Source: CBDCUC01 sp965222485 (GTDB lineage Bacteria > Pseudomonadota > Alphaproteobacteria > Rhizobiales > Hyphomicrobiaceae). Taken from it: DNA of 12,117 bases. The DNA lies in the NCBI GenBank assembly GCA_965222485.1, contig CBDCUC010000031.1:1-12117 (forward strand). The letters run 5' to 3'. Of this stretch, positions 8,093 through 12,117 are shown one piece after another. The translations under genes were made by a program, and so were the position numbers. Every line of letters begins with the position of its first letter. The first letter of the stretch is position 1. The notes beneath the pieces are model-generated. The model was not told the origin of the DNA. It made no database searches and was given only the letters and a program-made list of their open reading frames with translations.

Positions 8093-9052
8093 ATGAAGAA
8101 GCGTGTTTTGATCACACGACGTCTGCCAGAGGCTGTAGAGGCGCGCGCCAATACTGACTATGAGGTCGTCCAGCATGCCGATGACCACCAAATGTCGACC
8201 GATGAGATCGTGGCGCAGGCCAAAGATGTGGATGCTCTGCTCATTACGATTACCGACAAGATGCGCGAAGATGTGATCATGGCGCTCCCGGAGCACATCA
8301 AATCAATTTCGACATTTTCAATTGGCTTTGATCACATTGACCTGGAGGCGGCGAAGGCCCGCGGTATCAAGGTTGGTAACGCGCCCAATGGTGTGACGAT
8401 TGCCACGGCGGAAATTGCCATGCTGCTGATACTCGGTTCGGCGCGCCGGGCGGCGGAAGGTGAGCGTATGGTCCGCACGGACAGCTGGCCGGGTTGGGCG
8501 CCGCTGCAGCTTGTAGGTCAGCGTCTCGATGGCAAGAAGCTCGGTATCTACGGCTTCGGTCGTATCGGGCAGGCTTTGGCGCAACGGGCGCGCGGTTTCG
8601 ATATGGAAATTCACTACCACGATATTGTCCGCCAGCCTGAGGAAAAGGAAAAAGGCGCGATCTTCCACGACAGTCTCGACAGCCTCTTGAGCGTGTCGCA
8701 GTTTTTCTCGATCAATGCGCCATCGACGCCGGAGACGCGCTACTTCTTTAATGAGGAGACGATTGCGAAAATGCCTCAGGGTGCCGTTGTCGTGAACAGT
8801 GCTCGCGGCGATTTGGTGAATGACGACGATCTTATTGCGGCGTTGAAATCCGGTCGTCTGTCGTATGCTGGTCTCGATGTGTTCGCAGGCGAGCCGAATA
8901 TCAATCCGGCCTATCGGGACTTGGACAATACATTTCTGTTGCCGCACTTGGGTTCGGCAGCGATCGAGGCGCGTAATCAAATGGGCTATGAGGCGTTGGA
9001 AAACCTCGACGCCTTTTTCGCCGGTAACGATATGCCTTACAAACTCACGTAG
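8093..9052 (+). CDS. D-isomer-specific 2-hydroxyacid dehydrogenase (glyoxylate/hydroxypyruvate reductase-like)
   Basis: This cytoplasmic oxidoreductase of 319 residues would reduce a 2-keto acid such as glyoxylate or hydroxypyruvate to the D-2-hydroxy acid with NAD(P)H. It has full family length. The split catalytic domain is at both ends (FSIGFDHIDLEAAKARGIKV near the first linker). The nucleotide-binding domain carries GFGRIG (154-159) after the conserved GIYG strand. The catalytic set is complete: R238 in NSARGDLV, E267 in AGEP, and H285 in PHLGSA. After the second strand the sequence is IHYHDIVRQ, with an aspartate that usually favours NAD over NADP. ATG 8093 follows GAGGGAAG with normal spacing. 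The gene stands alone, ends 39 bases before a strong intrinsic terminator, and is divergent from a small exported protein gene. Family is secure; the substrate is an inference from similarity. Confidence 0.92.
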   Translation: MKKRVLITRRLPEAVEARANTDYEVVQHADDHQMSTDEIVAQAKDVDALLITITDKMREDVIMALPEHIKSISTFSIGFDHIDLEAAKARGIKVGNAPNGVTIATAEIAMLLILGSARRAAEGERMVRTDSWPGWAPLQLVGQRLDGKKLGIYGFGRIGQALAQRARGFDMEIHYHDIVRQPEEKEKGAIFHDSLDSLLSVSQFFSINAPSTPETRYFFNEETIAKMPQGAVVVNSARGDLVNDDDLIAALKSGRLSYAGLDVFAGEPNINPAYRDLDNTFLLPHLGSAAIEARNQMGYEALENLDAFFAGNDMPYKLT

Positions 9053-9091
9053 TCGGATCTGCCAACGAGACACGCCGAATGCGATATTCAG

Positions 9092-9122
9092 CGCCCCGAT
9101 GGACGACCATCGGGGCGTTTTT
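9092..9122 (+). terminator. Intrinsic (Rho-independent) terminator of the dehydrogenase gene
   Basis: An 11-base perfect stem (CGCCCCGATGG at 9092-9102 and its complement at 9107-9117) closes a four-base ACGA loop and is followed at once by five T residues (9118-9122). It lies 39 bases after the dehydrogenase stop codon. This is the clearest regulatory structure in the window and marks the end of that transcript. Confidence 0.93.
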
Positions 9123-9274
9123 CATTGGTTAACAGCTACAGACAGTTGGTGCGTTGTGCGAATTGCGGCGACAGGCCCTCTGCGCTTTTGTGCAATCTGA
9201 TTTGACAATGTCGAAAGTGCGGCTGAATGTCATACAATGTGTGGTGGTCTTAGCTGGAAAGGCGGGGTGAGCTT
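9123..9274 (+). promoter_or_regulatory. Candidate promoter region of the secreted protein gene
   Basis: Because a strong terminator precedes it, the secreted protein gene needs its own promoter here. A perfect TTGACA (9202-9207) is present. At 17-base spacing the -10 hexamer is the poor GAATGT (9225-9230); the better TACAAT (9233-9238) is 25 bases away, too far for a standard sigma-70 promoter. TTGACA also overlaps a near-palindrome (9201-9215, GAC-aat-GTC core with one mismatched pair). A ribosome site GGGGTGA (9264-9270) precedes ATG 9275. The promoter boxes are tentative. Confidence 0.35.
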
Positions 9275-10573
9275 ATGCGTGGGGCTGTAGGTTGCGCGTT
9301 CGTGGTCGCAGCACTGGCGGTTCTACTTGCGCTGCCGCTGCCGTTAGCGGCACAGTCGGGAGGTGATGCGGGTACTGCCGATGCAATCTCAGAAAAAGAG
9401 GCTTTTGCCGCAGCCAAGGAACTGGGAACAATCGAAGGCTGGAATGCCTTTATGGAATCTTTTCCCTCGGGGTTTCGTTCCGATCTGGCCAGAGCTTACG
9501 TTGCAAAACTCAAGAAAGGTACAAGCGGAGGTTCGAAGTCGTTTCCTGCCGCTGGCCCTGCAAAGACCGCACAACAGCGTATCCCTCCGCTTGCGGCAGG
9601 CGAAGTCATGTGGGACCCGAATTTTCCCGGCGTTAGATTCAACGTTCGGCTCGGACACACGCGAACGCTGGCGACGTATCGCTATTTCGTATCGGGTGAT
9701 GTCGGGTTTCCTTTGTGCATGCAGGAATGTGCCGGCGATGAGCGCTGCGGCTTTTGGGCTTTTAAGCCAGGCGATGAAGCGTTCAAGACTGAGGACACCT
9801 GCTACCTGATGGAAGCTGCCGGTCGCGCGAAACGCGCTGGAGATTGTGCCGAGTGCGCTACTGGTCGCCGATTGGGCGTGTCTGAGCCGATCCATTTCCA
9901 GCCAAGTCTGCCCGCGTATGGGAAGATCGAACTTGAGCGTACGCCGCCGCCGCTACTGGGAGAGCGAGGGAAGAAGGTCAATGCCAAGAAGAAGCCGGAC
10001 AAGAGCCCCGAGACGAAGAAGACCGCAAAAGTTTCATGTGTTGGCGGCTGGGTGAAGAACGGCGTTTGTCGCTGTTCAAAGTCAAAAACCAGAACAAAAA
10101 CCGGTGCGCGGTCTTACAAGTGCGTAACCAAGAAGAAGGCAGCGAAGAAGAAGCGTTGTCCGAAGGGCCAGGTATGGAGCGAAGAGGGCAACCAGTGCAG
10201 AGATGCGATGGCCGAGTTTTGTGGTCCCGGTTATACGCCGGTGAATGGCAAGTGCGTCAATCATGCGGATCTGCAACGCAAGAAGCCGGCGAAGAAGAAA
10301 AAGAAAGCAAAACGGCGTTGTCCCAAAGGTCAGGTTTGGAGCGCTGAGGGCAATCAATGCCGAAACGCTGCAGCAGAATTTTGTGGTCCGGGTTATACCC
10401 CGGTTGGGGGAAAATGCGTTAGCAACGCTCAGGTGCAGAAAAAGAAGCCTCCTAAGCCGAAGTCCAAAAATTGCCAGCAGCAAATGAATGTTTGCCTGCA
10501 GGTCTGTGGCTACGTGAATAACGCGAGTGCAAAGGCCAAGTGCCAGTCGGGGTGCCGAAAGAGTTGCAATTGA
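9275..10573 (+). CDS. Secreted cysteine- and lysine-rich protein with PAN/apple-like domain and tandem repeats
   Basis: This 432-residue protein is predicted to be exported: residues 1-26 form a classic signal peptide ending LPLAA, with probable cleavage before Q27. Next comes a helical segment (about 39-82) with WNAFMESFPSGF and DLARAYVAKL, resembling short helical repeats found in secreted alphaproteobacterial proteins. Residues about 110-205 look PAN/apple-like, with CMQEC, DERCGFWAFKPG, a CYLM strand and CAEC. A Lys-rich linker leads to a CVGGWVKNGVCRC unit (about 254-285), then two near-identical 35-residue repeats (294-328 and 348-382), each with four cysteines. The end is a CxxxC-rich tail (399-432). 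The even cysteine spacing suggests disulfides formed in the periplasm or outside the cell, and the strong positive charge suggests binding to polyanions such as acidic polysaccharide. No catalytic motif is seen. The specific function is unknown. Confidence 0.8.
   Translation: MRGAVGCAFVVAALAVLLALPLPLAAQSGGDAGTADAISEKEAFAAAKELGTIEGWNAFMESFPSGFRSDLARAYVAKLKKGTSGGSKSFPAAGPAKTAQQRIPPLAAGEVMWDPNFPGVRFNVRLGHTRTLATYRYFVSGDVGFPLCMQECAGDERCGFWAFKPGDEAFKTEDTCYLMEAAGRAKRAGDCAECATGRRLGVSEPIHFQPSLPAYGKIELERTPPPLLGERGKKVNAKKKPDKSPETKKTAKVSCVGGWVKNGVCRCSKSKTRTKTGARSYKCVTKKKAAKKKRCPKGQVWSEEGNQCRDAMAEFCGPGYTPVNGKCVNHADLQRKKPAKKKKKAKRRCPKGQVWSAEGNQCRNAAAEFCGPGYTPVGGKCVSNAQVQKKKPPKPKSKNCQQQMNVCLQVCGYVNNASAKAKCQSGCRKSCN
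10154..10258 (+). repeat. Protein-coding tandem repeat, copy 1 (35 residues)
   Basis: This is the first copy of a 105-base in-frame repeat in the secreted protein gene. It encodes RCPKGQVWSEEGNQCR, then FCGPGYTPVNGKCV. The second copy starts 162 bases later. The DNA copies differ at many third positions while the protein is nearly unchanged, so the duplication looks old and under selection for protein sequence. Confidence 0.85.
10316..10420 (+). repeat. Protein-coding tandem repeat, copy 2 (35 residues)
   Basis: This second copy of the repeat encodes RCPKGQVWSAEGNQCR, then FCGPGYTPVGGKCV. It differs from the first copy at only about four residues (E to A, D to N, M to A, N to G) and keeps all four cysteines. 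A Lys-rich spacer separates the copies. Confidence 0.85.
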
Positions 10574-10618
10574 ACTAGCGCGTTGTGAATGAGTGCACGG
10601 CGCTTTCTTGCAAATGCA

Positions 10619-11172
10619 CTACACGAGCGGGATGACGCGAAATGGTGAAGTGTCGTCTTCCCGAGACGATTGCGACAGCTGAGCAGCCGCGTCGGTGGAT
10701 TCGGGTGTGGTCGCATCGCACAATATGGGGTCGACGGTGCTTGGAACCCATCGATCGGAGGGTGTGGCAGAAGGAATGTGCGGGGCGTTTTGCTCGACAG
10801 TCGTTACCTTTTTGAAACGTTCACTCAGTTCGAGCGTACGCAGCCTTTGCAGAAGCGAAAGGCTGAGCGATGCGCGCAGTTGCTCATCTTCAAGTGAAAA
10901 GCTTTCGACCACGCCGTAGGTGTACATCAGACGCAGACTGTCGTTGACCTGCTTGCGCTCCAATTGGCAGTAACGATCTATGTAGGAAAGGTTAAGCGCT
11001 CCGGATCGGGGTCCTGCATATGGCGTTTGAACAGCGTGGCGAGCTTTACCATGTCCCGCGTTGCCCAAAACTGCTGACACAGTTCGTCCAGCCAGATCTC
11101 TGCAGCGATCGGAAGATCGGAGCGTTGAAGCCCCTCGATGGACGCAAATCGGATACGGCGGTTTTCGTGCAC
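10619..11172 (-). pseudogene. Unrecognised protein, frameshifted (about 184 residues when repaired)
   Basis: I do not recognise the family. A GTG at 11172, preceded by AAGG seven bases upstream and by an in-frame stop further up, opens a good reading frame: RRIRFASIEGLQRSDLP, then EIWLDELCQQFWATRD and MVKLATLFKRHMQDPDPERL. It stops early at 10978. From about 11000 the neighbouring frame continues naturally with NLSYIDRYCQLERKQVNDSL, MYTYGVVESFSLEDEQLRAS and LQRLRTLELSERFKKV, and ends at 10619 after a Ser/Thr/Pro-rich tail. One added base near 10995-11000 (GAGCGC-C-TTAAC) joins them as PERLNLSYID. The joined protein is mostly helical, with Gln/Leu/Arg-rich helices and a possible winged-helix-like stretch, so a cytoplasmic regulator or adaptor is conceivable but not shown. 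There is no signal peptide or membrane helix. The break may be true decay or a sequence error. Confidence 0.62.
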
Positions 11173-11431
11173 GGTAAGGCCTTAAACTGCATCGCGGCTT
11201 GTGTGGCATCAAGCTGCGGAAAACTTATCAAGTGTTTAAAGATAAACGGTCGATTTAATTCCGGGTGAAAATGGAGCGGCTGTGCCGCGTGTGTGTTCGC
11301 TTCCCATAGCCGAAAGCTGCGAAACACGACGACGCTCCGCTCACAGATAATTGAGCCCAGAGGCTTCGGCCTCATACATCATAGGAGAGGTGAGCAGATG
11401 GGAGCGGCAGTGGTGCGAGGTTCGCTCTTTT
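11173..11431. other. Intergenic spacer with two small dyads
   Basis: No convincing gene lies in these 259 bases between two minus-strand genes. Two structures stand out. One is an inverted repeat GTTTA-aaga-TAAAC (11234-11247), about 65 bases upstream of the GTG start at 11172, in an AT-rich patch that could hold that gene's promoter or operator. The other is a hairpin GAGGC-TTCG-GCCTC (11360-11373) with a stable UUCG-type loop, lying about 60 bases past the stop of the membrane protein gene. It has no T-tract on either strand, so it is at best a weak transcript-end structure. Confidence 0.4.
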
Positions 11432-11740
11432 TTAGGAATCGTTGCGGTTCTTATGTGCAGAGCTTTGGAACGCATCACGCCAGAAGTCGATTGCCGCCAT
11501 GCTGACGGTCAGGAATAGGACGACTTTCAATGCGACGCTATCAACCCACAGCGCGAGTATGAGAGCGAATGCCGCGAACACGGCCAGTCCGAAGACAGCA
11601 TAGATGCGGTCGGTGAGTTCCGGTCTTCTGGTGCAGAACCAGACGAGGCCGCCTACAACGATAAGAAACAAGAAAGGTAGACCGGATGGCGTAAACAGCG
11701 CCGTGAGGAAGTCTGCTCTGGCGGTGGCGAATTCGGTCAT
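11432..11740 (-). CDS. Small membrane protein of unknown function (three predicted helices)
   Basis: This protein of 102 residues is almost entirely membrane. Hydrophobic segments lie at about 21-36 (LPFLFLIVVGGLVWFC), 45-66 (RIYAVFGLAVFAAFALILAL) and 69-87 (VALKVVLFLTVSMAAIDFW), with a polar C-terminal tail ending HKNRNDS. ATG 11740 has a strong GAGGTG site immediately upstream. It starts 21 bases after the stop of the amidase gene on the same strand, so the two are probably cotranscribed. I do not recognise the family and see no catalytic or transport motif. Expression as a protein is supported by the ribosome site and the coherent membrane pattern. Confidence 0.75.
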   Translation of the reverse strand: MTEFATARADFLTALFTPSGLPFLFLIVVGGLVWFCTRRPELTDRIYAVFGLAVFAAFALILALWVDSVALKVVLFLTVSMAAIDFWRDAFQSSAHKNRNDS

Positions 11741-11761
11741 CTTACACCTCGGTTGGCAGTG

Positions 11762-12117
11762 CTAAGCGTTGTCTTGGGTTGAAAGACGCCCGATCAGCCA
11801 GCGCGCAGTTCGTAAAAGCCGGGCATCGTCTCGGCGTGGACCCGTCAGCTGTACGCCAACGGGAAGCCCCTCGATTTCAAGCAAAGGTATCGATATCGCA
11901 GGCATGCCCAGATAGGTCCACAGGCCATTGAAGATCGGCAACCCGGTTATGCCGTTGCTGAGCGGTGGGGCGACGCCCGTTGCAGCCGGCGTAAGGATTG
12001 CGGCATAGCGATCAAATACGGATGCAACGGCGGTGTAGGCCGGATCCCGGGAAACGATGCCATCGAGATAAGCGCGGATGGGAATGCGCGCGCCGTCGTC
12101 AAGGCGGGCGTTGAGAC
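11762..12117 (-). CDS. Amidase signature family enzyme, C-terminal part (5' end outside window)
   Basis: This is the last approximately 117 residues of an amidase that hydrolyses an amide or related C-N bond; the gene runs off the window edge. The sequence shows LTPAATGVAPPL, then GLPIFNGLWTYLGMPAISIP and GLPVGVQLTGPRRDDARLL, and ends at a TAG at 11762-11764. The combination of FNGLWTYLGMPA with a PVGVQLTGP motif is characteristic of the C-terminal third of amidase-signature proteins such as GatA-like amidases and AtzF-type hydrolases. The Ser-Ser-Lys catalytic triad and the glycine/serine-rich signature lie in the missing N-terminal part, so activity cannot be checked. It is probably the upstream gene of an operon with the small membrane protein. 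The substrate is unknown; nothing near suggests a tRNA-dependent GatCAB role. Confidence 0.9.
   Translation of the reverse strand, partial: LNARLDDGARIPIRAYLDGIVSRDPAYTAVASVFDRYAAILTPAATGVAPPLSNGITGLPIFNGLWTYLGMPAISIPLLEIEGLPVGVQLTGPRRDDARLLRTARWLIGRLSTQDNA

Noticed and set aside
7813..8151. Upstream extension of the small exported protein frame to 8151
   Set aside because: The added 113 residues are Arg/His/Pro-rich with no protein character, overlap the divergent dehydrogenase start, and would bury the signal-like segment.
10592..10620. AGTGCA-n17-TGCACT inverted repeat between convergent genes as a bidirectional terminator
   Set aside because: The stem is only six bases, the loop is 17 bases and no clear T-tract follows on either side.
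11008..11212. N-terminal part of the minus-strand frame that starts at 11212
   Set aside because: Before about 11000 this frame is a shadow (Arg/Pro/Gly/His-rich), while the alternative frame is coherent; only its later part is real coding.
11360..11373. GAGGC-TTCG-GCCTC hairpin as an intrinsic terminator
   Set aside because: The stem is only five bases and no T run follows on either strand; kept only as a spacer note.
11398..11505. Plus-strand small ORF (ATG 11398) with a very good AGGAGAGGTGAG ribosome site
   Set aside because: It lies antisense to the 3' end of the membrane protein gene, its 35-residue product looks like a shadow translation rich in Arg/His/Ser, and the purine-rich stretch may be chance.

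Overview
The window looks like a chromosomal segment of an alphaproteobacterium, possibly of the Hyphomicrobiales type. This is an inference from moderately high GC, codon choice, the style of the exopolysaccharide genes and the lysine/cysteine-rich secreted repeat protein; no rRNA or other marker gene is present to prove it. I see no tRNA, rRNA, CRISPR array, insertion sequence or phage gene.

Bases 1-7397 are part of a Wzx/Wzy-type surface polysaccharide (EPS or O-antigen) cluster. In order they hold the 3' part of a polyprenyl-phosphate sugar-1-phosphate transferase that primes repeat-unit synthesis; an O-antigen ligase/polymerase-like membrane protein broken by a one-base frameshift near 1290; a GT-B glycosyltransferase on the minus strand; and then a tight plus-strand block of two GT-A glycosyltransferases and a Wzx-like flippase (2-nt gap, then an ATGA overlap). 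Together these would prime a lipid carrier, extend it with sugars, flip it across the inner membrane and polymerise or ligate it. The minus-strand glycosyltransferase is divergent from the downstream block, sharing about 230-260 bp of upstream DNA (3754-4012), and convergent with the ligase gene.

Bases 7450-9122 hold a small exported protein of unknown function (minus strand) and, divergent from it, a D-2-hydroxyacid dehydrogenase of the glyoxylate/hydroxypyruvate reductase type, closed by a strong intrinsic terminator. The 280-bp divergent spacer carries an unusual nest of inverted repeats (7940-7985) that looks like an operator region.

Bases 9275-10573 encode a secreted, very basic, cysteine-rich protein with a PAN/apple-like domain and two 35-residue repeats. 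Bases 10619-12117 are minus-strand genes: an unrecognised protein broken by a second one-base frameshift, a small three-helix membrane protein, and the C-terminal part of an amidase-signature enzyme running off the window.

The two single-base frameshifts, both repaired by restoring one base, are the main anomaly: either real gene decay or sequencing/assembly indels. I find no clearly new defence or mobile system. The least explained items are the secreted repeat protein, the dyad cluster, and the broken gene of unknown family.
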